Part shown: positions 1-16,631 of the stretch, piece after piece
Layout: every line of letters starts with the position of its first letter
How positions within the stretch are numbered: the first letter of the stretch is position 1
Source: Anaeromyces robustus
Lineage: Eukaryota; Neocallimastigomycota; Neocallimastigomycetes; Neocallimastigales; Neocallimastigaceae
Direction: 5' to 3'
Assembly (NCBI GenBank): GCA_002104895.1
Contig: MCFG01000266.1
Span: forward strand, 1 to 27,500
Length of the DNA stretch: 27,500 nucleotides
Notes under the pieces: generated by a model
The model's input: only the letters and a program-made list of their open reading frames with translations
What the model was told of the DNA's origin: nothing
Databases searched by the model: none
Made by a program: the position numbers and the translations under genes

Positions 1-5476
<5,476 letters not shown>

Positions 5477-6820
5477 ATAAATAAATATACATATAATAAA
5501 ATAATATATAAAATAAAAATAAAAATAAAAATACATTTTATTTATGCAACTAATAATAAAATAAACACAAAAAAAAAAAAAAAAATGAAAAGATAAATAA
5601 AAATACATATATAAAATAAAAAATAAATTAAAAAATAAAAAAAAAAAAAAAAAAAAAAAATTAAATAAAAATTAAAAAAATAAAAAAATACATTTTTATG
5701 CATTAAAATATTAACTTTTATTATTAAAATATAGGAATAAATATATATATCTTTTGTAAAGCAATAAAATAATTTTATTAAAAAAAAATTTTTTTAAAAC
5801 ATAAACCTATTAAATATTTATTATGAATTTATATATTTCAATACTTTAAAAAAATAGAAATAAAAAAAAAAAACTTTTTGTATACCAAAAAAACACTATT
5901 AAAATATAAATAAATAAATAAATAATTAAATAAATAAATAATTAAAGAAATATATATATATATAAATTATAATAAAATGTTTTTCTATAATTTCTGTTAA
6001 TATAAAAAATATAATAAAAAAAACTATATAAAAAAAATTAATAAATATATAAAATTATAATATACAAATAAAGGAGTTTATTTAAATAAAAAATATAAAT
6101 ATTAAAAAAAATATATAAATTTAAACAATATATTAAAAAAGTTATTAAATATTTAATACTTATTACATATATATATCTTGCTTTTCTTTTTTTTTTCTTT
6201 TTTCCTTTTCTTCTAAAAATAAAAATAAAAATAATAATAATAATAATATATATATAATATATTAAATTATAATTTTGAGTCAAGAGGTAATTTTTATATT
6301 AATATTATTTTAATAAGTAAATATAATAAAAATAATAAATAATTTTAAAATGGTTTTTTATTATATTAATTATTCTTTTATTTATTAATTATGTATTATT
6401 ATAAAGAAAATTAATAATTTTAGAGGTTTTATATATATATAATATTAAATATTATTTAATTTTTAATTATTATTTTTTTATTTTTTTTTATGAGTATGAC
6501 TATGGTTATTATTATTAATATTATGTTATTTTTTTTATTTATTAATTTCTATTTTTTTTTTTTTTTTAATTAATAATTAATACTGTTTTTTTAGCAAATA
6601 ATTTTACTAATTTTCAAATAATCTTTATTTTTTATCAATTATTTAATATATGGTAAAGAAACAATTATTAAATAAAATTTTATAAAAAAAAAAGCTTGGG
6701 AAGGTTAAAAAAAAATAATAATAAAGGTATTATTTATAAATAATATATAACTTTTTTTATATATTAAATTTATGAAAAAAAGTTAAAATATATATATTAA
6801 ATATAGAAATATTTCCTTTA

Positions 6821-6861
<41 letters not shown>

Positions 6862-7024
6862 AAAAAATATATATATGAATAAATAATTAAATTTGTCACA
6901 TTTTAAACAAAAAGAAAATAAAGAACTCTTAATTCTTTATTTATTCATTTTTTTTTTTTTTAGAAAAAAAAAAAAAAATAATATTAAAAATTTAAACCAT
7001 ATATATAATAAATATTAAATATTC

Positions 7025-7058
<34 letters not shown>

Positions 7059-7809
7059 TTTTTAATTATTAATTATAACTTTTTTTTTTTTTTTTGTTAT
7101 TGAAAATTTTTACTATTTGAAGAGGAATAAAATATTTTTATTTATTTGCTTATTATTTTTTGATCAATTTTTGTATATTACTATTAAAAATTAATTCTCA
7201 ATTTTAATTTTTTTCTTTTTTCAATTTTGATTTTTTTTTTTTTAAATTTATTAACACAATTTGTAGTTTTGAATTAAGTTATTAAATATAATCAATACTT
7301 TTACTATTATGTTTTACTCTATTTTATTATTAATTGTTATTGTAATTTACTTATTTTTAATAATCATAATATATATTATAATTATTTTGTTAGTTTGTTA
7401 TTTTATTGTTTTAAATTTAAATAAGTATTAATTATTGTTATATTATTGATTTTAAATTCAAATATTAAGATACTGTAAATTGTTTTCTATATTTATATGT
7501 TTACTGAATATATATATGTATTTTTGTGTATATCCAATACTTTAAATATTCTTTTTAATTTTAACCTCTAAAAAAGTTTTTTTTTTTTTTTTTTTAAAGA
7601 ATTAATTTTTTTTAACTAGTTGTAGTAAAGTATTTAAAAATATAGTGATTTAAAAATTAAGGGCTTATTGAAAGTAATATTAAAAAATAAAGAAAAGAAA
7701 TTAAAAATATAAATTAAAAAAAAAATATAGTCCCTATTTTTAAATACCCTATATTTTCATATAATTTTATAGATATTATTTTAAATAAATTATTAAATTT
7801 TTAGCTTAT
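5477..7809. other. Convergent spacer between SEC6 and PEX11
   Basis: About 2.3 kb with no gene that I can support. The left third (to about 6180) has A-rich homopolymers on the + strand; the rest is mostly T-rich, including T runs at 6823-6858, 7025-7050 and 7080-7095. Each gene's 3' flank is therefore A-rich on its own sense strand. Terminators and poly(A) sites presumably lie here, but AATAAA-like hexamers occur everywhere and cannot be singled out. Confidence 0.6.
6823..6858 (+). repeat. Poly(T) tract, 36 nt
   Basis: Uninterrupted run of T in the convergent SEC6/PEX11 spacer. It is the longest homopolymer in the window. A second run of 26 T lies at 7025-7050. Confidence 0.95.
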
Positions 7810-9320
7810 TTACTTCTTGCCATTGACTTTAATCCATTGAGCACGAGCACCTAAAACAGAACTACTTATACCAAATAAGGCAAGATAAAGTGGTTCGATT
7901 CTACAGAATCCTAAAGTTGAAATTGGATGTACGAAATCACAGAAATGTTGAGTTAAAGTTAAGTAATGGTTTCTCTTTTTGTCAAGAAGTTTCTTAAGAT
8001 CATCAGCGTCTCTCTTTTTATCTTCTGGTTCTTTTTCTTTTTCATTAGTTACAGTTTTACTTGAGATTGAGAGAATCTTTTCATTAGTCTTCTTTAACTT
8101 GAAGGTTTCATTTAAAATACCGAAGATGATACCAACTAACCAGAATCTTTGGGCATTCTTTGTAACATTCTTAATATTTTCAGTTTTGTGAACACCTGAT
8201 TTGTGGAACCAAACCATCATATCAAAAGTAAGATAAATTGCGTAAGCAAAATTACGACCAAGTACACAGTACTTTGAAAAATCATCTTTGATAGTTAAAG
8301 TCTTGTAAAAAGTGTTAACATGTTCTAATGGCTTACCAATACGTACGACTTTATTAAAAAAAAAATAATCATTAATAAATTATAAAAATGAAGAAAAAAA
8401 TAATATATATAATATTTCATTGATACTTACATTTACGAGATAATTGAATGTTCTTAATGACATTTCTAATCCAAGCAATAGTTTCTTCCTTACCATTGTA
8501 TTTAATATTATAAGCAAGAAGGAACTTAAAAGTATGTTGTAAAGTTCTATATAAAAATGAAAATGATATAAATTAGTAACTCTTTGTTTTGTTTTAAAAA
8601 AATAAAATTATATATATATGCCAAAAAAATAATAATAATAATGTATATAATATATAATATTATATTACAATAAAATATTATGAAAAATATAAAAAATAAA
8701 ATATTAACCTGTTAATCTTATCACGACCAGTAGTAGTGTTAATGTATTTAAAGAACTATTTATTAAAAGTATATAAAAATATTAAATAAAAATTTATAAC
8801 GGTTAGCATTACATTTAAATAATATTATTTAAGTATTCCTTTTTTTTTTTTTAGAGATACAGAAAGATAATTATATTTTAAAAATATAAATACTATATAT
8901 AATAAAATTGTAAAATTAACAATTTTAATTTTTGCTTTTAAAAAATAAAAATCTTTAGAGTTATGAAGAAATTATTTTATTATCTCTTGAATATTTTATA
9001 ATTATTTTTATAAGAGAAATGCTTTTTATTCTTTAAATATATTTTTACAAGAACATAAATAAAAATAAGAAAGAAATAAAAAGGGAAGAAAAAAATCTCA
9101 ATACATATAAATATATATTTTTTGAATTGATTTTGTATTTTATTCCTTTGGTTAAAATCTAATTACAAAAAATGTATTCAACCTTTTTTTATATACATCT
9201 TTCCATTTTTTACACACTTCTATTACAAAAAAATTTATTTTATAATTTATTTTTTTTTTTATTAATTAAATAAAATAGAAAGAAACTTACTTGATTAATT
9301 AAAGCAGATTTGTCAGACAT
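7810..9320 (-). CDS. PEX11: Peroxisomal membrane protein Pex11
   Basis: Pex11 proteins coat and bend the peroxisomal membrane so that it elongates before division. Exons on the minus strand: 9320-9291, 8755-8709, 8546-8431, 8348-7810 (TAA). All phases agree and give 243 residues, the normal family length. Seen: FFKYINTTTGRDKINRTLQH near residues 11-30, matching the family's F-x-x-TxxGRDKxxRxxQY helix; an amphipathic helix KNIQLSRKFVRIGKPLEHV (about 55-73); hydrophobic stretches around GRNFAYAIYLTFDMMVWF (about 95-112) and RFWLVGIIFGILNETF (132-147); a charged linker; and a C-terminal hydrophobic ALFGISSSVLGARAQW (221-236), the usual GxxSSxLGLxxxW end. Start chosen: ATG of a 30-nt first exon followed by GTAAGT. 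Exon 2 has a weaker GTTAAT donor. Lacking a cleavable signal is normal for the family. Paralogue type (alpha, beta, gamma) cannot be assigned. Confidence 0.9.
8756..9290 (-). other. PEX11 intron 1
   Basis: 535 nt between the 30-nt first exon and exon 2, with a GTAAGT donor and a TAG acceptor on the minus strand. It contains AT-rich filler and A/T runs and no coding signal. It is the longest intron in this gene and lies directly behind the start, where regulatory introns are often found. Confidence 0.8.
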
Positions 9321-9667
9321 TTTAATAATTTATTTTAATATTAATATTCTAATAATATAAAATTTATTATAAAATATTATAAATATAATGCTTTTAAACT
9401 TATACAATAGTTTCTATATAATATTATATTATTGACAAATATACTTTACTATTTGAATTAGGTAAATATAATTAAAGAATTTATATAATAATAAATAAAA
9501 AATTTTTAAATTATTATTATATAACCTATTTATTGATTATATTTTAAATTATTTTGTGTTAAGTTTTTTTTTTTTTTATAAAATAGAGATAGGTTTTATT
9601 TTATTATGTTCTTTTTGGTTTATTTTATTTAAAAAATTTTTTTATTATTTCTTTTTTAATATGTATA

Positions 9668-9765
9668 ATATATTTTATTTATTTATTTATTTATTTAAGT
9701 TAGTTATTTATTTATTTAGTTAAGTCAGTTATTTATTTAGTTATTTAATTATTTATTTATTTATA
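9668..9765 (+). repeat. Degenerate (ATTT)n repeat
   Basis: Tetranucleotide ATTT units broken by GTTAGTT and GTTAAGTCAGTT variants, in the PEX11 upstream flank about 350-450 bp from the start codon. Confidence 0.85.
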
Positions 9766-10730
9766 TATATTCTATAGCTTTGATTTTTATATTAATTTAT
9801 ATAGAAATATAATCGAATCATAATTTAAAATCAATTAATTAAAAAATTATTATATTTTGAATATAATAATAAATATATAAAAAATTATATAATATATATT
9901 ATAATGTAATAGTAATATAATAGTAATATAAAAATTTGAAAGAATATATAATTTATTTTAAATATGCAATTTCTTCATATACAATTCATTAATGAATATA
10001 TTAAAATAATATAATATAATATATTGTATTATATTATTATTCATTAATTAAATATTGATCTTTCTAAATTAAAAAAGTTTTTGTTTTAGTGATTTAATAT
10101 ATAATATAAATATATAATAAATAATATATATTAATTCAATATATTGATGATACATTTTTTAAATTAGAATTTACACTTATATATATTATCATAATATATT
10201 ATACAATATATAAAATTTAATTTGTAAAAAATTATTTAAAAAAAAATTTTGTTCAATAAATTTCATCTTTTTTTTTTTTTTGTTATTGAATATACATAAT
10301 GTAATATATTGTTATATATATTTTTACATCTTATGGTATTAATATTAATTTTTCAATTAAATATGTAATACAAACTTGTATACGAATATTTTTTGTTGTA
10401 TGTAGAATAAACAATTATTTATTATTAAAAATACTTCAAGTTCTAATGGAATTAACACGTTTTAAAAATTAAAAATAAAATAATGATAATTAAAATTTTC
10501 TTTTCTGATGATTTTTTTTCTGATTTTATTAATATTATATAATTATTAAAATAATAAAAACAACCCTTGGAAAAAAATGAACTTACAAACAAAGACATTT
10601 ATATAAATAAAATAATATTACAAACAAAAATTTTATTAATGATATTATAATATATAATAAAGTATTTATATATAAAAGTTATGACATCAATAAATCATTA
10701 TCATTTACTATTACTAACTATTTATTATAT

Positions 10731-10767
10731 ATTATTTATTTACTTATTTACTTATTTATTTATATAT

Positions 10768-10818
<51 letters not shown>

Positions 10819-10823
10819 TTCAT

Positions 10824-10858
<35 letters not shown>

Positions 10859-10864
10859 TTTTAT
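10731..10864 (+). repeat. (ATTT)n microsatellite
   Basis: About 30 tetranucleotide units with one C interruption near 10821, in the PEX11/REC8 spacer. A 72-codon open frame across it (10681-10899) is a by-product of the repeat. Confidence 0.95.
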
Positions 10865-12217
10865 TAAAGTATAAATTACATTTTCATTTTTTTATTTAAT
10901 AATACATTTGTATATATAAGTATTTTAATTATAATATATACGTCATATATTAATTTAAACATAATGATTTGGTAAGGCTTACTTTTTCAACCTATAATTA
11001 ATTTGCTATGAAGTATTACAAAAAAAAAAACTTTTAAATTATTGGGTAAATTTATTACTATATTATTTTTATATATTATATATTATATATTATAATATAT
11101 TACAATGATATAATTATATATTATATATTTTAAACAATTTTAATATTAAACATATATGAAAAAAGAAAACCATTATTTACTCCTATGAAAAAAAAATGGT
11201 TGGTACATTCTTCCTATAATTTATTTATAATATAAAAATATATAATAATAAAAAAAAATTAATTAAAAATTAAATTTTATAAATAATTACTTTAATATAT
11301 TAAAAAGAAAGATTAAATATTTCTTTTTATTAATATTAATAATAATAATAATAATTTAATAATTTATACTTTAAATATATATATTTATTTCTTTTTTTTT
11401 TTTTTTTTTTCATTACTTCATAATATATAATTATATATGTATAATTAAAAAAGTATATTTTTTTATTTCATTTATTTAAAAATAAGTTCAAAAATATCTT
11501 TTATTATATAGTTAGATATATTGTAATATATTTGTAATATATTTATTATTAATATTAATATTACTATTATAATGTTATTATTATTAGTATTACCATTACA
11601 TAATTTTTAGAAATTGTTATTTATAAATAGGTTTAAATAAATAAAGTATATTATAATTTATCCATTTATGATATACTTAAGAATAAACGTTTACCAATTT
11701 TTATTTATTTATTCCTTTTTTTAAAAAATCACATATTAAATACAAGGTAATTGTATAAAAAACCAGATACAATGTAATCTCCCCACAAATATATTATTTT
11801 ATAACTCACTACTTATAACTACTCTCCACCACAATTATTTATCATTATTAATATTATTAAAATATTTTTTTTAGAATTTTATCATTATTTCATAATAAAA
11901 ATTATTTATAATTATATTAATAAATTAAATTTAAAATCAATAATATAGAAACATTCATAAAGTTTTATTTTTACCAAAAAAAAATATTTACATCATCAAT
12001 AATTAATATATTATCCGAACAAAATTTCTTATAAATTATTATCTGGTGGCTTATGAAAAAAATTAATTTAAAATATCCTTATATATCCTTATTAAAGTAT
12101 AAAAAAAAATATGAATAAATAAAAAACGTTTTTTGTTTTATACAAAATTTTTTATTATTTGATAAATATTAATAAAAATTTGTATAAGAAATATTAAATA
12201 TTTAATGTTACAAAAAT

Positions 12218-12370
12218 TATAATTTATGTATTAATAATTTCTAATTTAAATTATAAAAAATAAAAATTATGTTTTTAGTTATAAAAAATTATTTTTCAAA
12301 TAGTATTAATATGGAATATTACTAACGTTAATAATAAATATAATTTATATATTAATAATTTCTAATTTAA
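12218..12370. repeat. Direct repeat of the REC8 3' terminus (12218-12249 and 12339-12370)
   Basis: Two 32-nt copies differ at one base and are offset by 121 nt. The right copy carries the last codons of REC8 (LEIINI, stop TAA); the left copy lies beyond the stop in the 3' flank. Flanks outside the copies do not match. Confidence 0.85.
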
Positions 12371-14927
12371 TATCACCATACGGTTTTTGTTGTACTGGCT
12401 TAATCAAACCATTAGTACTTAAAACTAAAACTTTTTTTTTTATAGATTTAAATAAATATATAATTAATAATCATAATAATTTAAGTCAGTTAATTATTAT
12501 AGCTTTTTTTTTTTTTTTTTTTTTTATAATTTTTTTATAATTTTTTTTTCTTTTCTTATTAATAAAAATATTATTATATTATATACCATGATAAAATGCT
12601 TCAGCTGCCATGTCACCACTTGCTGGATGAATAGTTGATGATAATATTGAAGAATCAGACTCTTCTTCTTCCACTTCTTGAGAAGGACCTGTTTTTATCT
12701 TATTAACTTCAATTGATGTTTTGGATGGAATTAAATCGCTGAAATAAATAGAATTTATAATTTCTATATTATTATCATTCTGAAATCCATTGAAATAATT
12801 AGAATCATTTGAAATTTCTGCAATATCTTGAATGTAACTTAGTTTTATTAAAAATAAGTTATTTTCAAAATAAAAATAACAATATAAATAAAAAAAAAGG
12901 AATATTTTTTTTTATTTAATTATTTCATTCTTGATTATAGTTTTGAATAATTTATAAATCTACATTATTATACTTTATTATATTACTTGTAAAATCTAAG
13001 AGAATCTTCTTTTCCTTTTAATAAATCTTTAACATTTACTGCCAATGGAAAAGGAACAATGTCTTTTTCAGAATTACCTAATTTTTATTATAAATATATA
13101 TTAAATTATATATTGATTATTAATTATTTACATTAGTATTAATAAAATAAAATTTATAATATTAATATATATAATATAGTCATGTAATGATAATTTATGG
13201 TTGTTTATACTTTCAAAAATATTTCTTCCACGTTGATGATAATTATTATCATCTAATATTGGAGAAAATTCTATATTTTTACCAAAAGATATTCTAGAAT
13301 AATATAAATATATATGTGTGTTAAGATCTACTATTTCTAATAATTTTTTGTCTACAATATTTAAAAAATGTTTAATGAATTAAAAAAAAAAAAAAAAAAA
13401 AAAAAGAAACCTTCTGCTTTTCTTTGTTGGAGTTTCCAAATTACTTGAACTAATGGATATTATAGTACTACGTGTACTTGTAGATGAACTATTGTTATGA
13501 TGTAAATTTTTATAATTACTATTTCTCTCAGGTGTTTGAAAAGATGCTAAATTCCAAGGATATGTTGATCTATTTGGATGATTTAAATGGTCATTATTTT
13601 CTCCTAATGAATTATCTAGTAATAATGGTATATCATTATAATTTATATTAATGTTATTTGAGTTATTTTTATTTCTTTCTTCTCTATCAGAACGAAATAT
13701 TTCAGGTTCTTGGTCAATATTAAAAAAGAAATCATTATTATCATGAGTTTGTTTTATACTATTACTAGTTTTATTAAAATTTAAATTTTTTAAATCCTCT
13801 GGAAGTATAAAATTTGTAATACTTAGATTGTCATTATGATTTTTTAACTCTTGATCTATATTTAAGTTTAAATCGTTAAATGAAAATGAATTTGTCAGCG
13901 ATTTACTATTTTCTTGTTGTTTTTGTAATTCTTTTAACATTGCTTTTGAAAACATTAATCTAGAATTTATTTCTTCATCTTCATTAATATTTGGATATCT
14001 TAATTTTTCTATTGAAGAATATTGATCTAAACTATTTAATTCTTTAGAACCATCATTATTAAATTGCAAAGCATGATTAACGTAATGAAAGCTAGTATTA
14101 TATAAATAACGATTAGAATCAAAACTTTCATTTGGAGAAATATATTGAGAAGTATAATATGGTTGTATTTTTGGATTAAGACCTTATATTATAGTATCGG
14201 ATTTAAAAAATATGATTATAGTTTTTTAAAAATTATTAAATATAAAAATAATATTTATTTTAATATATATTATATATTTAATATTACCTTTATATATAAT
14301 TTCTTTTGATTTTTCATGGAAAAAACTTTTTCTAAATTTATTAGTTAAAAGCTTGATTTAACGTTTTACATAAAAATTTAAAAACTAATTAATAATATTA
14401 TTTTTCACTTATTATGTAGATTTTTTTAAAAATAACTATAATTTAAAAACAATTAAACAAGCAAGCAAACAAACAAACAAATAAATAAACAAACAAATAA
14501 ATAAAAAACATACTCTCATCTTTTTTGCTTTATGATTTATTGTATATAATTTATCAAAAGAATTTTGTGAAGAAATTGAATTATCCCCTTCTAATGTAAT
14601 TTGTTCATCAAATAATTTAAAACCTTTTCTTTTTCTTGGAACAATTGTTTGTTCTAAATTATTTGTATTATCATTTTCAAATACAAAATCTAATAGTTCT
14701 AATATATTCAACTCTTTCATTAATTGTTCATTTTTCTAATATATATAATAAATATTATAATAAATATATTATTAATAATTAACATATTTTTTTAATTATC
14801 ATATACAATTAAAATATTTTATACTTACATCATCATCAAGTTGAATATTGTCTAAAGAATGTTCTTCTCTAATAATATTTTTAATCTCATTAAGTAATAT
14901 TTCATTATTATCATTGAGAGGCATAAT

Positions 14928-14969
<42 letters not shown>

Positions 14970-16631
14970 TGTAGTAGTAGTAGTAGTAGAAGTATTTAAA
15001 TGCTTATTATTTTTTAAATTGATGTCATTATTATTATTAGTACCAGCATTTAAAAATGAAAAATTTTCAAGATCAAGAAAATCATTATTAAAAATATTTA
15101 ATGATCTAAATAATATATATTATAAATGAAAAAGATATTCATTAAATATTTAATTTAAAATTATAATAAATATATATATTAAATGATGATATAAAAAAAT
15201 AGTAATATATAAATAATTGTATTCTAAATATTTACTCTTGTAATAAACCTTCTTGATTAAGTAACATATCATAATATTGATCATTATTAAAGGATCTCTC
15301 ATGTAAATCAGTTATATTTATTGAAATTTCTGGTAAAGAAATTTCTTTTTTATCTATATATTATTTATACAATTTTTAATTGAAACATTAATAAATAATT
15401 TAAATATATAATATATAAAATATAAAAAATTTTTTTTCTTATTATTTACGAGGGTTATTTTTTGCTTGTTTAATTGCATCTTTAGCATTAGATGTTTCAT
15501 TAATGTAATTTTTAACCCATCCAAATTCAATTAAAGTTGAAGAAACATTTTGCTTATATGATTATTATTTTTTTTTGAACAAAAAAAAAAAAAAAAAAAA
15601 AAAAAAACATTAATATTAGGAGAAAATATTAATAAATCATTTTTTTATAATAAAATTATTAATATAGTACTGTATCAGAGGATGGTAAAGTTAAAGGAAG
15701 TTCATCATCAAAATTAAGATTTTCTTTTTCACTTAAAGTAATTGTTTCAGGTCTATAAATGATATATAATAATGATTAATAATATAAGATTAAAAAAAAA
15801 ATTTTTTTTTAATATTAGTATATTATTGTTATCATTAATTTAATATATTTAATACCTGGCTTCACTAATTTCTAATAAAGTAGTATTATAATTTCCATTC
15901 AAAAATTCAGTTTTAATTTGTGAAACCATATGATGAGCATCATCTAAATGAATTTGGTAAATAAAAGTTCATATATTATTATTAATATAACGAACTATAT
16001 TAATATTTAAATTATAATAAAAAAAATTTAAATACTATAACAAAACTGGACTTGTCGATTATAAATTCTAATTACTCCATATAAAAGATTTGAGGATAAA
16101 CGTAAAGCTAGTGGTTCTTTATTTATATTTATTATAGAATGTTTCTTTTAGCTTTTTTAATTAATATATACAATTATTGAAAATATTATACTAACCTGGA
16201 GGAGATTGAATAATTTTGCTATAATTTATAAAAAAAATTAATTTTTAAAAAATAAAAATAAAAATATAAACATCATTATATTTTATTAAATATTATATGA
16301 TATGATTTTATTACCATACGATTGTAATGTTGATATTAATTAAATCTTTTTTTGTTAATTTTTTGTAGTATGCTTTTCTTCCAAGTGTTGCTGCTAACCT
16401 TTACAATTTAAGAGATATATATAAAAAAAGAACAGTTATAAATAAATATTAATTAACATAATATTATTTAATATTAAATATATATATTGTTAATATTTTT
16501 TTCGTTTCAATTAATTAATAATTGTTTATTTATTATTCATTTTTATATATAAAATAAAAATTTTGTTGTTCATACCATACTTTTCCTAATCCATATTTCT
16601 TGGATAATAATATATCTTTTGCATAAAACAT
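12345..16631 (-). CDS. REC8: Meiotic cohesin kleisin Rec8
   Basis: Rec8 closes the Smc1-Smc3 ring in meiosis and is cut by separase to release homologues. Minus-strand exons (high to low): 16631-16576, 16398-16315, 16218-16196, 16116-16036, 15943-15856, 15752-15671, 15552-15450, 15353-15236, 15105-14829, 14735-14514, 14351-14288, 14182-13411, 13293-13211, 13077-12987, 12837-12587, 12424-12345 (TAA). All phases close, giving 824 residues, longer than fission yeast Rec8 (561). The N-terminal kleisin domain (1-110) reads MFYAKDILLSKKYGLGKVW, then LAATLG, KKLTKKD, EPLALRLSSNLLYG and RQVQF, nearly colinear with fission yeast Rec8 and unlike the LAAHWDKKLTK of Rad21. PRKRKGFKLFDEQITL is the mid-protein kleisin motif. 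The C-terminal winged helix (about 780-824) has AAEAFYHVLSTNGLIK and KPYGDIKLEI. Middle: disordered, Asn-rich, with a 13-Asn run (258-270). SIEKLR (456-461) fits the separase consensus. Some middle exon ends could shift slightly. Confidence 0.9.
13382..13405 (-). repeat. Poly(A/T) tract abutting a REC8 donor site
   Basis: 24 A on the + strand, which is T24 on the REC8 sense strand. It starts 5 nt into the intron after exon 12 (donor GTTTC). Translated through, it would add poly-Phe to the exon, which is not believed. Confidence 0.85.
13998..14015 (-). other. Candidate separase cleavage motif in REC8
   Basis: Residues 456-461 read SIEKLR, matching the [S/D]-x-E-x-x-R consensus described for separase sites in kleisins, in the disordered middle of the protein where cleavage sites lie. 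Short consensus matches also arise by chance, so this is a prediction. Confidence 0.45.
14931..14969 (-). repeat. Coding (AAT)13 in REC8, poly-asparagine
   Basis: Thirteen AAT codons on the minus strand encode Asn 258-270. Upstream in the protein are a run of ACT/ACA codons encoding Thr (14970-14987) and a short Ser/Thr stretch. It is the only long AAT tract in the window that is translated. Confidence 0.93.
15581..15607 (-). repeat. Poly(A), 27 nt, in a REC8 intron
   Basis: On the gene's sense strand this is T27, about 30 nt upstream of the acceptor CATATAAG of exon 7. It could act as an extended polypyrimidine tract. Confidence 0.8.

Larger units (their letters stand above)
9321..12344. 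other. Spacer between PEX11 start and REC8 end (about 3 kb)
   Basis: This is the largest stretch without a gene. It must contain the PEX11 promoter (right of 9320) and the REC8 3' flank (left of 12345). I see only AT-rich DNA with (ATTT)n blocks and (TA)n clusters. A slightly C-richer patch at about 11740-11835 (CCAGATAC, CTCCCCAC, CTCTCCACCAC) has no open frame and no tRNA-like A/B boxes. No mobile element or RNA gene was recognised. Confidence 0.55.

Noticed and set aside
6038-6283. Minus-strand frame rich in Ile, Tyr and Lys
   Set aside because: Composition follows the AT-rich spacer; no domain, no homologue recognised.
7979-8191. Plus-strand frame opposite PEX11
   Set aside because: Antisense shadow of the PEX11 last exon.
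10681-10899. Frame of repeating Leu-Phe-Ile-Tyr
   Set aside because: Translation of an (ATTT)n microsatellite.
11740-11835. C-richer patch as a possible tRNA or small RNA
   Set aside because: No cloverleaf, no GGTTCGA-type B box and no terminator arrangement visible.
13380-13410. Poly-Phe C-terminus of a REC8 frame
   Set aside because: A donor (GTTTCT) precedes it; splicing at 13411 joins in phase to a conserved downstream exon.
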